A stretch of 64,000 nt of DNA from Isoetes taiwanensis (Eukaryota > Streptophyta > Lycopodiopsida > Isoetales > Isoetaceae): contig JAJEKV010000008.1 of the NCBI GenBank assembly GCA_021234155.1, forward strand, positions 10,964,740 through 11,028,739, given 5' to 3'. The notes below the pieces were generated by a model. The model saw nothing but the letters and a program-made list of their open reading frames with translations. It was not told the DNA's origin and ran no database searches. Shown here piece by piece: positions 22,020-32,869 of the stretch; within the stretch, counting starts at the first letter, position 1, and each line of letters opens with the position of its first letter. The position numbers and the translations under genes were made by a program.

Positions 22020-24223
22020 CCAATAATCAAAAGTCAAACAAGTAATCATTAACTACTCTAAAACCAGGCCTCTAGCCCAAAGCTCTCCACCCAACCGGGT
22101 CCAGGCTCTGCAAGAAATCGTTATCTTGCATTCCCAATAGCATCCAAGTGCTCAACTTCAAAGAACAAACTCAACCGACTAAGACCGCAGACAAAACAGA
22201 AGAACTTAGCTCCAGAACTCAACCGTAGACCTTCTGCTATGATCAGAGAAGCAATTCTATTTTATAGACACAGATCTACTATATCCGGAATCCCTTTTGT
22301 CTAAAATATCTTTCAAAAAGGCACATAGCCACTAATAGCAGGGATCCGACTTGGTTCTGACCTTTTTCAGAATGAAATCACCCTATTTTCTTCAGGATCC
22401 AGAACCTTTTTCTTGACTCTGATATGATCTCGGCCGAATTTTAGTTTAACGGGTTCGCGACCCGTTATCAGCCATGCTCATATTTTAAATTAATTATCCA
22501 ATGGTTCTTTGCTTAAGATATTTATTACCTACCATAGCCTATACATCATAATCTTAAGAACATAGTTTAGGATCTAGTCCACCCTTGACAACTAATCGCT
22601 GATATTAATTCTGGATGCATTAGCCTGAACCGCTCCCCTGAGCACCACCATATCACAGTCAGGCCATAGAAACAAGATGCTGCGCACGGAGGGGTACCCT
22701 CTGATGGCCTGAAGGTGTGTTCGCTTGTTTTTTTATTTTGTTGTTTTTATCTTCTAAAACAACAACAACAACAACAGTTCCAAGACCTAGATATGACACC
22801 TTTAAGAATCATAGCCATATATGAACATTGATGCATGTGCAGTGCAATTTTTATGTTTTAAGTTTGGACTGGCAAATGGCTAAGACCAAGAGTGCTAATC
22901 TAGAATTTCATTGATATGGTGTAAGAATGGTATCAATATGATGTAAGAGTGCTTGAGTCATAACTTATTGTCTAGCTAGATGTGTTGTCTTGACATCAGT
23001 GCAAACCTTGAGGCCTTATGTTGTCTTGACATCAGTGCTAACCTTGAGGCCTTACACGTATCAGATCCTTTTGGCCAGCTCTTTCTTATAAACAAGCTGA
23101 ATCTATAGGGATTTCTCTCTCTCTCATATCTGCTTCAGAACATCTTGTTTATTTTGGGAGGCACATAATGGATATCACGCTCTAGAGAGCAATATCATGC
23201 AAAATGCACATATTATGCATGAGGGATCTTTGTATGCTATGATACTTCCAAGTTTTTGATATAATCCTAATAAACTTCCTTAAAAAAGAAGGATAAATTT
23301 TTGAGTAAACAATATTTCATGGCACAGCAAACTTAAAGAAACCACGAAGGCAATTGCACATGCCATGTGCAGTATGTTTGCTTGAATAAGCATGATTCTT
23401 GGAGTACCAAGATAGCTGCATGTTACTGAGTACATAATCATATTAATGGACTGATGTAGAAACACGTCAAACCAGTGAATACCACCTTGCTATTTTTGCA
23501 CCTACAACTTATCTATACCCATATCATACAATCTACTTCATACTCAAACATTTGGTATAGTGGATGGAAAAGAATGCATGCTCTTTTAGCAGTCGCATTC
23601 CAATAACACTTGAAAGAAGCAAAATAGGCTAAGATTTAGAGAAAAAAAACTAATGTACTACATGCTTTGCCATCAATAGAAGAAAGATCTGACACCCACC
23701 AAAGCAGAAAGTTGAAAAAGGGGGCCTTACCCTATAAAACCTTAAGGATATGTGCATTCACAAAAGTTCCATGAAAAGCTCGAAAGATCAACTTTAGAGT
23801 GATAAAATGGAACCTGCCTGCAGAAATTAAAGGTTTATCAATTAAATTGGCAAGCAAGTTCAAGAGACGCATCTAAAATACTCTGAAGAAACCTATGCTA
23901 GACTGAAGAACCAAAAGAGCAACTCGCCCACTGATGCATAAACAGTCAACTGCTCATAATTGTTTAAAATGTTCATAAGCTCGTGTTAAAGAGTCGGATA
24001 TCACAAATACAAATAGATGCAGAGGAGATGTAGGTTGAAAAGGAGAAAATGCCGACCGACTTGTTAAAATTATTTTTTATCTTCTCAACTCTAAATTCTG
24101 ACCTGAATTCATGCTATAATCTTTTGAATTGATGTTATATTCTTCTTAAATCCTGAGCTAGTGTTAATCTCCTTAAATTCGGTCAGAAGCAAGTTAATGT
24201 TCTGTAAGCATGGGTTGGGCAGT
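22020..24223. other. Intergenic, one 36 bp tandem pair
   Basis: No coding region or RNA gene seen. A 36 bp unit (TGTTGTCTTGACATCAGTGC ...) is doubled at 22983 and 23019 with one difference. A (CAA)n run lies near 22760. Confidence 0.5.
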
Positions 24224-24430
24224 GACGTACCTGGATCTTGTTTGCCATTTCTCATTCCCTGCAGGCTTCGAGCTGGCTTTTGGGTCGTGTGTGGCCAATA
24301 CGGTAGAGCAGCTATGGTTCTTAACTACGCGGTTTCGAACCAAGATGTATTTGTTATTCTTCATCAGATTGGAGCGGCGATCCCTGCCTTGCCAGTTACC
24401 CGGTTGGAACATCGGAGATCCAGAACGTAA
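24224..24430 (-). other. Possible exon, unknown
   Basis: A minus-strand frame encodes a basic, Asn/Arg-rich stretch (MFQPGNWQGRDRRSNLMKNN at its start) and runs into a good donor (ATCCAG|GTACGTC) near 24224. No convincing acceptor or partner exon is seen, so it may be chance. Confidence 0.2.
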
Positions 24431-25338
24431 GTGACCGCCAGTTTACAGGGAACAATGGGTTTGGAGCAGTCACCAGTATATTCTGAGTATATTCCAGCAT
24501 ATACCTAAGATATGCCACAAACCCACCTAACCCAAGGTTTGCCCCCTAGGGGCAACCCATGTATCTATCTGACTAATTTCTTGTAGACAGTGTTACATCC
24601 GCTAAGGCCAACTGGTCGATGAGATGCATATACAACATCAACATTGCTCATTGAGTCATTCCCCTCACGAAGAGGCTCAAACTCGAGATCTATTTGTATT
24701 TAAACTAATGTGTTATGACTAAACCAAACTCCAAGAGATTGCACAATCAATTGTTCGGGGATCGTAAAATTTTCTAGTCTATTCAAAATTCTATGCTTTG
24801 TGCAATCAAGCTCCACTTCAACCACAAGAAGGCATGATATCCTCATGATTTCATATCTTAGTTACAATAGTCTTGTATTGAAGAACAGATACTCACTTTT
24901 GGCCATTATCTTTATTGTTGGAATAATTGTATACACTTTATGCTTACCCTTTGTGCTGGGGTCTTGCGCTTCGCATTGCACTATAAATCTCAAAACATTC
25001 CATTCTAGGTTTGCCTTGCCTAATGTTTACAATATTACATACATAAATTATTTAGCTCACCATAAAGCCCTTAGCTCAACCGAATGTCAAAGTGGTGATT
25101 TTAAAATAAGATAGCCCTTTTTTGCTCTTTCTAAATTTTTGCACAAGAGGAGATAAGGCCAAACTTGATTGTAACATTATAGGAACATTTGAACTCATCA
25201 ATAAAATCAGCAAAAGAATGGATTACAACCATTGAAAAGCGTTGTTGTACTTTTCATCTTCTAAATTCACTTAAGTGAACGTTTTATAATATTTCTCCTT
25301 TACAAACATTCCTCTAGAAACTCCTAGGTAGCATCTTC

Positions 25339-26349
25339 TCAGCTTAGTATTTCAATTGCCATTTCAATATCTGCCCCAGCAGCATCGAATGCAATAGCTG
25401 CACGGGACTGTCCAACCGTGAAACTCAATCTATTAGAAACCATTAACATGGGATTGATAGGCTTATCTTCTACACTAATAATAAAATCAGACCTTCTCAA
25501 AGCCCATTGTTACTAGACTATGTATAGCAGATTTTTTATCGCCCTGCTGCCAGTAACCAAGATGGAATTAGCAATGCATGCCTTGAACTTCATGCTACTT
25601 TGATCACTTAACAACCTGTTCAACCTGTGGTACGCTTCCCATTGGAGGTGGCATTTCAAACCTACATAATCAAATGCAATAGTATCTGACAATATAGTTT
25701 ACGTGTATTACCGTAAATCTTACCCAGACCTGGTACTCGTAGGTAAGATTGCTGGCATCTCCGAGCCTGGTTGGTCAACCCATTTCTATCAAGCAGCCTA
25801 GTCTGCAACTCTGATCCTGTTTGAGTTCTCATTGCTGGGGCACCAGCCCCTTGTGGTGTTCCTCCTACAGAGCCTAAAGTGTGTCCTGTTCCTGGAAATA
25901 TCTGCAGAAAGCAAAGGAATATAGCACCGCATGTCCTATGATCTAGAGCATACAATTTTCACTCGTGTACCTCATCCAGAGGCACTTCTTGGTGCGAAAT
26001 GTATGATCTTAACCGACTCCAAGTACTTCCAAATCCTAATGCATTCCCATTACTGCTAGAAACCATGTTTGCACCGTCAGTCTTTAAAATGATGTGGCAA
26101 GCCAATGCTGAATTTATATTTCCGTTTATCCAAAGGCCACCATACTTTATAATCCGTTGTCCCACCTCAATTGTTGATCTACTATTCTCATTCTCAATTT
26201 GACTAGTATTCTAAGGACGAGAAATCATAGCACAATTAATTAGTGTATATAATCACATCAGTCACCTGAATAGGCATGGGAGTTTGGACAGTCTGCGCTA
26301 GGGAACCTTGCAATGTCCCCCGAGGGCTACCATACTGTGCACCGTTAAC
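25339..26349 (-). CDS. PDS5-like gene, C-terminal exons
   Basis: Five exons chain in consistent phase on the minus strand: 26349-26266 (28 codons), 26210-25971 (80 codons), 25901-25724, 25661-25616 and 25492-25339, which ends in TGA. Introns have GT...AG ends. The terminal exon encodes a UBA-like helical tail (QSRAAIAFDAAGADIEMAIE). The 26210-25971 exon contains VGQRI, followed in a shifted frame by KVWWPLDKR, the signature opening of the PDS5 Tudor domain; in the phase-consistent frame that domain is not read. Assignment to the same gene as the upstream exons rests on strand, order and the absence of an intervening stop exon. Confidence 0.55.
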
Positions 26350-26623
26350 CTTCAGAAACCATCATGCATCAAAGGTCAAAGGGTCGACCAAAAATCAATA
26401 ATTCCAATCACAAAAACCCAACACTGCAGTATCGCTTGAGATGGCAAATCGATCTCGGATGACGGTTCTATGATTTTAACTTTTAAAAATCCTCGACTTG
26501 TCAAATTTGTTTGGTTCCATACTGTTCTTGTATATACTGCACGGTGCTGATTGTCTTCCCTTAGCTTTGTTGCTAGCTCAATATTATTGCTATTATCACT
26601 TTCTAAAACATTTTCCACATGTT

Positions 26624-26628
26624 CTGCA
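26624..26628. other. Target site duplication CTGCA (left)
   Basis: CTGCA precedes TGTTGGAATT and recurs at 31381-31385 after TTTTATCA, fixing the ends of Copia B. Confidence 0.93.
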
Positions 26629-26911
26629 TGTTGGAATTAAGTATTTATCCTAATGGTTGCCAAGTTTCTATTTTAGTTTGCTTGAATCATGCATGTTACT
26701 TAAGTTATGGAGAGCTCGGTTAGGAGCAATTGGAGGCATTACCTGCTCCTGTTGTTTTGGCTAAACTTAAGGTGTTCTCATGTATTTAAACTGAAATATT
26801 GAATGAGAAAGATTACCGAGTTCACACATCCCTGATCATTCCTATTCTAAGTGTTTTGTGTTCAGTTAGAAATATTGATATTTCTAGTTGATCTTGATCT
26901 TGATTTTATCA
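26629..26911 (+). repeat. Copia B 5' LTR
   Basis: 283 bp, about 99% identical to 31098-31380. The next bases (GGTTATGGGCCC) occupy the primer-binding position; the tRNA is uncertain. Confidence 0.92.
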
Positions 26912-26993
26912 GGTTATGGGCCCACACCGCAATTGATCTGCTCGCATTAACTCTCTATCCTTAAGATTCCTTGCGTTCTTAAATTGCTTTTAA

Positions 26994-27830
26994 TTGCTCA
27001 TACGATGGAAAATTCCAAAGACCCTCATTTGCTGTTTTGAATGGAAAATGATCCCACGCTTCACCGGAAAGAATTTTATGTTATGGAAGTGGCGCATCCA
27101 GATGATCCTGGAGGACAAGGGTCTCTGGGGAACTATCAACCCAGGGAGGCACCGGAATGAGGTCACATTTGCTGCATCTATTGCTGATGAAGATGCCGCA
27201 CCAAGATGCAACTATTGAGGTTGTCTCGAATGAGTCACCGATTTTGGCCGAAAAGGATCGGAAGGCTAGACCCGGTGATTTGCTCAAGCTTGATGATTCC
27301 CCGCAAGGTTGGTTAGGGGAGCATCATCGCTCGTGCAATTTTGGCGATTTTAATGAATCACTATACATCCGATCCGCCGAAACCGCCTTTGCTCGAGAAA
27401 AAACTCTATAGCCTGCACTTGGCAGAAGGTGGAGATTTTTATGAGCATGCATGCACCATGAAGGAAATGCTGGACGAGTTGGAGGCCACTGGAGTTGATA
27501 TCACGGAAGATGAGAAAGTTAGCATGATGCTAAACAGTTTACCTTCTATCTTTGAAGGAGTCATCGTGAATATGGAGGGCAGACTCTCTGAGTACACCTT
27601 TGACAAAGCACTTGAAAGGCTCAAAGCGTATAATTCGGCAAGAACAAAACAAGGCACATCTTGTAACAGATGCTCGATGTTCAAAGGAAACCAAGAATAA
27701 GAAAGGGGAAAAGATTCCGTGGAAGAAGCCTCGTTTTGACAAAAAGCAAAGCCACTTGTTATCGATGTCGAAAAATAGGGCATCTTGCAAGAGACTGCCG
27801 AGCACCAAAGACCAATTCCTAGAGAGCAAA
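26994..27830 (+). pseudogene. Copia B gag, frameshifted
   Basis: Gag starts with the FTGKNFMLWKWRIQMIL pattern near 27060 and continues through three frames (26994-27218, 27157-27411, 27341-27700). The second part has the typical YDKAL-like end (EYTFDKALERLKAY). A zinc-knuckle-like CYRCRKIGHLARDC remnant can be read near 27760 in a separate frame. Confidence 0.8.
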
Positions 27831-28871
27831 GATGTCATCTTTGTCATAGCAGAGGAAGAAGGTCATGGCATACCAGAAAATGAAGAAAGAAACTGTGTAG
27901 CAATTGATGAAGACCTTGAAGGTAACACTTTTGATGAGTTTCTATTCACTGCTTTTGAAGTTGTTCACAAAACTTGTGATCCAAAATGGTATATGGATTC
28001 GGGAGCCACAAGTCATATGACTTCTAACAAAGACATACTTTCAAGCTATCAAGTATTGGCACGTCCTAGGTTGATCAGGATGGGAGACTTTCATACTCAA
28101 GAGGCGTTTACTGGAGTTCTCAAAATCCTTTTTGGCAAAAATGTAAATGTTATCACCAATGTTCTGCATGTTCCAGGATTGCAAAAGAACTTGCTATCTG
28201 TTAGCAGACTCACTGATGCAGGATATGAGCTCAAATTTTGCACTTCCAGTTGTGACGTTTTCAATCAGAGAGGGGAAGTCTTGCTTCGAGCAATAAGAAG
28301 AGGGAATCTTTATCAAATTCTTGGATCCCCTAAAGAAGTTGAGCATGCATATCATGTTGGAGAAGTGCCAAATGTTCAAACATTGTGGCATTATCGGCTG
28401 GGACACATTTCATATGCTCGAGCACAATACTTAATGAGACAAGGTCTTGTTAACATTGCTAGGGTTTCCGATAAACCATGCAATATCTGTTTACAATGCA
28501 AACTTACAAGAGGAAGTTTCCCAGCATCTGCATCTCATGCTGAAAAAAAGCTTGCCCTGCTGCATACAGACCTCTGTGGTCCAATCACTCCAGCCACAAG
28601 CTCAGGATCAAGGTATTTTCTTGTGTTTCTAGATGATTTCTCTCGAAAAATATTCATTTATCTGCTCAAATATAAAAGTCAATGTTTTGAATACTTCTGC
28701 ATCTTCAAGCAACTTGTTGAGAAGGGAACTGGAAATCATATTGTGGCCTTGAGATCTGACAATGGAGGGGAGTTTTGTTCCAAAGCTTTTGAGGCTTTTT
28801 GTGCAGCAAATGGTATAGAGCATCAACTGTCTGCTCCATACACCAGTGAACAAAATGGCGAAAGAAAGTAG
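27600..28871 (+). pseudogene. Copia B protease and integrase
   Basis: A 423-codon frame with protease WYMDSGATSHMT (intact DSGA), the HYRLGHIS pre-integrase motif and integrase core (LLHTDLCGP, LRSDNGGEF, SEQNGERK). It ends at a TAG just after ERK, where the domain should continue; the next frame (28896-29297) carries the rest (MARTLLIGMNVPAHFWGEAI). Confidence 0.9.
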
Positions 28872-28895
28872 AGAGTTAATAGAACTCTCATAGAG

Positions 28896-30841
28896 ATGGC
28901 AAGAACACTCCTAATTGGAATGAATGTACCTGCACACTTCTGGGGGGAAGCAATTACTACAGCAGCATACCTGATCAATCGAGCTCCACATGCTAAGCTC
29001 GGCTTCAAAGTGCCTGAAGAGGTATGGTCAGGTAAGCCTCCTGTTTTGAAGCATTTAAAAGTGTTCGGATGCAAGGCCTTTGTGAAGCTTAACAGTCATG
29101 TTCCTAAGCTCCACAGCCAAGCACGTGCCTGCATGTTTATTGGCTACTGCAATAATAGGAAAGCATACAGATTTATTGACTTGGAGACTAAGAAGTTAGT
29201 CATAAGTGCACATGCAGATTTAACGAGTATGAACATTTGTTTCCAAAGAAAAGAATCATCAAAGATCTACCTTCATGATCTTACAAGAAGCGGATGAAAT
29301 GACACGACCAAAGAATTGTTAAGAAGACAAGAGATCATGATGAGAATGATGAGAATCCTGCTGACAATCGCCATGATGACACTTCTGCTGACCAATCTGA
29401 GGTACACCCTGAGATAAATGATGATTTCATTGAACACTCACATGTAGAAGAAGGGATGGATTATTTAAATGCAGTAAGGCCACCAAGAATCAGAAAACCT
29501 CCACAATGGCTACAAGACTGTCTTTTCTGTTTCTGACCACATTTTGGAGCCACAGACATACCTTGAAGCTATTAACAAACAGCAGAGCGAAAAAGTTGGC
29601 TTGCAGCTATGGAAAGTGAGCTCAAATCCATCCATGAAGCTGGGACATGGACACTAGAAAACAGACCTGAAAACAGAGGAATCATTGGCTCAAAATGGGT
29701 ATTTAAAATCAAATACAGTCATGATGGAACCATTGACAGGTTCAAGGCAAGATTAGTTGCCAAAGGATTCTCACAGGTACATGGAGTTGATTTTGACAGA
29801 ACATTTGCTCCTCGTTGTCAAGCTCACATCCGCCAGGACCATATTGGCACATGGATGTCAACAAAGATTATTTCATCCATCGATGGATGTCACCAATGCT
29901 TTCCCCGCATGGAGAACTTGAAGAAGAATTGTACCGGATCAACCCGAAGGTTTTGAGCAAGGGAACAATCTAGTTTGCAGATTGCACAAAGCCATATATG
30001 GCCTCAGGCAAGGACTTGGTACTCCAAACTGAACCAGGTACTAATCATGATTGGTTTTCTTGCAAGCTCAAATGATCCTAGTGTGTACTATCGTTTTGAG
30101 CCATCTCCCATCTTTGTATTATGTTATGTGGATGATTTAATCATACTAGCAGCAGTAAAGGATGATTTGGAATTCCTAAAGGTCCAGCTCCACCAACAAT
30201 TCAGAATGAAGGACTTAGGAGAGATTCATCATTTCTTAGGGATTCAAATCCATTATGACAGAGAAAAGGGAAGCATGTTTTTGCACCAAGAAAAATACCT
30301 TGCAGAATTGTTGCATCGAATGGAAATGACAGATTGCAACAATGTGAATACACCACTTGAATTTGGAGTCAAGTTAGGTGCAGATGATGCACCATGTTCA
30401 GCTAATCTTCTCCACTTTCGAGACCAGTACAGGAACATTCTGGGGACTCTTAATTTTGCAGCAATAGCCACAAGACCAGACCTGTCACTTGCTCTTTCCA
30501 AGCTCAGCCAATTCTCTAATAGCCCCAGACATAGCCATTGTTGTTCCTTGAAAAGGTGTCTGAGGTACATTGCAGGAGCAACAGGACTTGGGATCTCCTT
30601 TGATGCAGTTGGCAGTACCCAAATCACTGGATACACGGATGCAGACTGGGGTGGAGATGAGGATAGAAGATCAATTTCAGGTTATATCTTTACCTTTGCA
30701 GGGGGTTCAATATCCTGGAGCAGCACTAAGCAAAAATGCATTGCTCAGTCCACAACAGAAGCAGAATTTTATTCAATTGCTCATGGATGCAATGAGGCAA
30801 TTTGGTTACAGAGATTAGCTATTGAATTATTTAATCCATAA
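28896..30841 (+). pseudogene. Copia B integrase end, RT and RNase H, broken
   Basis: RT begins near 29609 (GSKWVFKIK, FKARLVAKGFSQVHGVDFD) and shifts frame near 29810 and 29960. Motif C (YVDDLIIL) is near 30125. RNase H follows (YTDADWGGDEDRRSISGYIF, KQKCIAQSTTEAEFYSIAHG) and ends at 30841; the last part of RNase H can be traced to about 31090 in other frames. Confidence 0.88.
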
Positions 30842-31097
30842 GGACATTGGCATGGAAATACAGTTGATAATCACCGCTATCAAGATATCTTATGATCCCG
30901 CTTGAGCACAAGAAGATGAAGCACATTGACATCAAGTATCATTTTGTTCGTGACATCATGGGAACAGGGAGTTCTTAAACCGGTTTATTGTCCCACGTAA
31001 GAAATGGTAGCAGATGCATTAACCAAAGCCTTGGGAGGTACCAAATTTCAAAAATTTCTGGTTATGACAGGTTTGAAGACAAACACTTAAGGAGGGG

Positions 31098-31380
31098 TGT
31101 TGGAATTAAGTGTTTATCCTAATGGTTGCCAAGTTTCTATTTTAGTTTGCTTGAATCATGCATCTTACTTAAGTTATGGAGAGCTCGGTTAGGAGCAATT
31201 GGAGGCATTACCTGCTCCTGTTGTTTTGGCTAAACTTAAGGTGTTCTCATGTATTTAAACTGAAATATTGAATGAGAAAGATTACCGAGTTCACGCATCC
31301 CTGATCATTCCTATTCTAAGTGTTTTGTGTTCAGTTAGAAATATTGATATTTCTAGTTGATCTTGATCTTGATTTTATCA
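31098..31380 (+). repeat. Copia B 3' LTR
   Basis: 283 bp, same length as the 5' LTR. Differences seen: ATTT/GTTT near the start, GTTACTT/CTTACTT, and ACACAT/ACGCAT. Confidence 0.93.
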
Positions 31381-31458
31381 CTGCAGACTGGGTTTGCAGT
31401 TCGACAACTCGTTCCTTCATATGCCCTATGTCAACTTGCTCTCAAGGTATTGACTCAC

Positions 31459-32860
31459 AAATTCTGTCATCTAATTCCACCCCTGGATTATGCTCATTAA
31501 TCATAGCCCTATATGATTTCACAGCATCCCTTCTCTTTCGCAAAGTGATTGTTGAAGGCTGGTTATCCAATTGTCTCTTGCCCTTTCTTCCTTTCACTCT
31601 TTTACCAGGTAAATGTCCAATGCTCTCCAAATGAGACTCTTGATGTCCATTAACTGTTGGGCCTCCTAAATCTGATTCTTGTTCTCTGCTTCCCTCACTA
31701 GGGCTAATAAGAGGATCCACTGCCATTCCCTTCCGGTTATCAAGATAAAATCTTTATCTGTATCTGAGACACGTATTCCTTTATCTGCATTTTCTCCATC
31801 TCTATGGCTTAAAGGTCCAGATTCACTATGGTCATGAAGCTGAAAAAACAAATTAAAACAAAGTAATGCATATATTAAGCTTTCTAAACCTTCTACTATA
31901 AAAGGACCTTATCTTTACCTTGGCAGGCTTGAAGAACCCCTTCGGAACCAAAAAGATAGAGCTAGATATTTCTTGTCTAATCTCTGCACATGCAATTTCT
32001 TTAACAAGCAGTTCGGCAACGTCACAAAGCAGGTGAATACCCTGTGAAAAAAGAAGATAAAGCTCTGAGGACCTCCATGTACTAAGCTAAATAAGACAGG
32101 AATACCTCTGTCCGAGGAACTTTCTCTGCATCTTCTGCCAGTTTAACCATCTTAATTACTTGCAGAACTGAACAAGAATTCTGATCCACCTCCTCACATA
32201 TGACAGCTTCAATAAAGAAGCGCAGCTGGCTACACCCATGCAAAATTATGACCACTCAAAATTAAACAGTGATCAAATAATTTCAGTGAATTACCAGCAG
32301 AATGGCTCCATTGCCTGAGTATCACAACTGGAGGATGGGAAGGATGGATGGTGGGCAAAGGCATGCAAAAGGCAGGTCAAAAAATATCCAAGATGGTAAA
32401 TCAATAATGATGCATCGGGTTGGAACTCCTTAGCTACATTTCCCGTTGACACATTCCAACAAAAGTTTTTAGATACAACTTGGCCTGCAGTTAAAAAACT
32501 CAAGATTAGAAAACCAAACAATCTAGTGAAATTTGATGAACTGGCAGTACATCATTATGGATATTCTCTTCACACTCCATTGCACACAGGGCAAACACTA
32601 TGCCATATTTAAGTGGGAGGACATAGCCCTTCAGATACTCCTGTGTCTCCTCTGGAGTTGTACGGATGAAATGTAAAGGGATTCATCTGGAAAAGATAAA
32701 TAATTAAACACTGCTACTTGTAATAGTAGAAAGCTTTCAGAAAGCTTTCTGGAGGCATGTATTTCCAGTTGGATGCAATCGTCCAAATTGCTCCAGTTGT
32801 TTGACCGAATTTGCAATTTAGAAGCTCCTTGTTGGTTGATGCTCATTTCCTGGTCGAGAT
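31459..32860 (-). CDS. PDS5: PDS5-like sister chromatid cohesion gene, HEAT-repeat exons
   Basis: Exons read on the minus strand: about 32860-32718, 32686-32551, 32484-32295, 32229-32106, 32041-31919 and 31839-31459. Segments such as LKYGIVFALCAMECEE, LTCLLHAFAHHPSFP, LRFFIEAVICEEVDQN, VIKMVKLAEDAEKVP and LLCDVAELLVKEIACAEI follow in the same order as the conserved HEAT region of PDS5, which regulates cohesin at sister chromatids. The last exon is basic (RVKGRKGKRQ, LRKRRDAVKSYR). It needs a one-base shift near 31765 (GATTTTATC) to stay open, either a real lesion or an assembly error. The N-terminal half of PDS5 is not recognised in the window. Confidence 0.62.
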
Positions 32861-32869
32861 GGATGCTGC

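Larger units (their letters stand above)
26629..31380 (+). mobile_element. Ty1/Copia retrotransposon B
   Basis: A 4752 bp plus-strand element with two 283 bp LTRs (TGTTGG...TTATCA) that differ at about three positions, and a CTGCA target duplication. A polypurine tract (AAGGAGGGG) precedes the 3' LTR. The coding order is gag, protease, integrase, RT, RNase H. Several frameshifts and a stop make it non-autonomous in spite of its young LTRs. It inserted into a coding exon of the PDS5-like gene on the opposite strand. Confidence 0.93.
26543..31425 (-). pseudogene. PDS5-like coding exon split by a Copia insertion
   Basis: One exon starts at 31425 after an AG and ends near 26543 before GTGCAG. 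A 4.75 kb Copia element sits inside it. Across the empty site (one CTGCA copy) the frame continues without interruption: ...VVELQTQSA then EHVENVLESDNSNN.... Splice phase with the preceding exon also fits (T|GG gives Trp). The insertion should stop translation or force aberrant splicing, so this allele is probably null or C-terminally truncated. Confidence 0.7.

Noticed and set aside
25999-26202. Plus-strand frame at 26.0-26.2 kb
   Set aside because: It is antisense to an 80-codon exon of the PDS5-like gene that has proper splice sites and phase.
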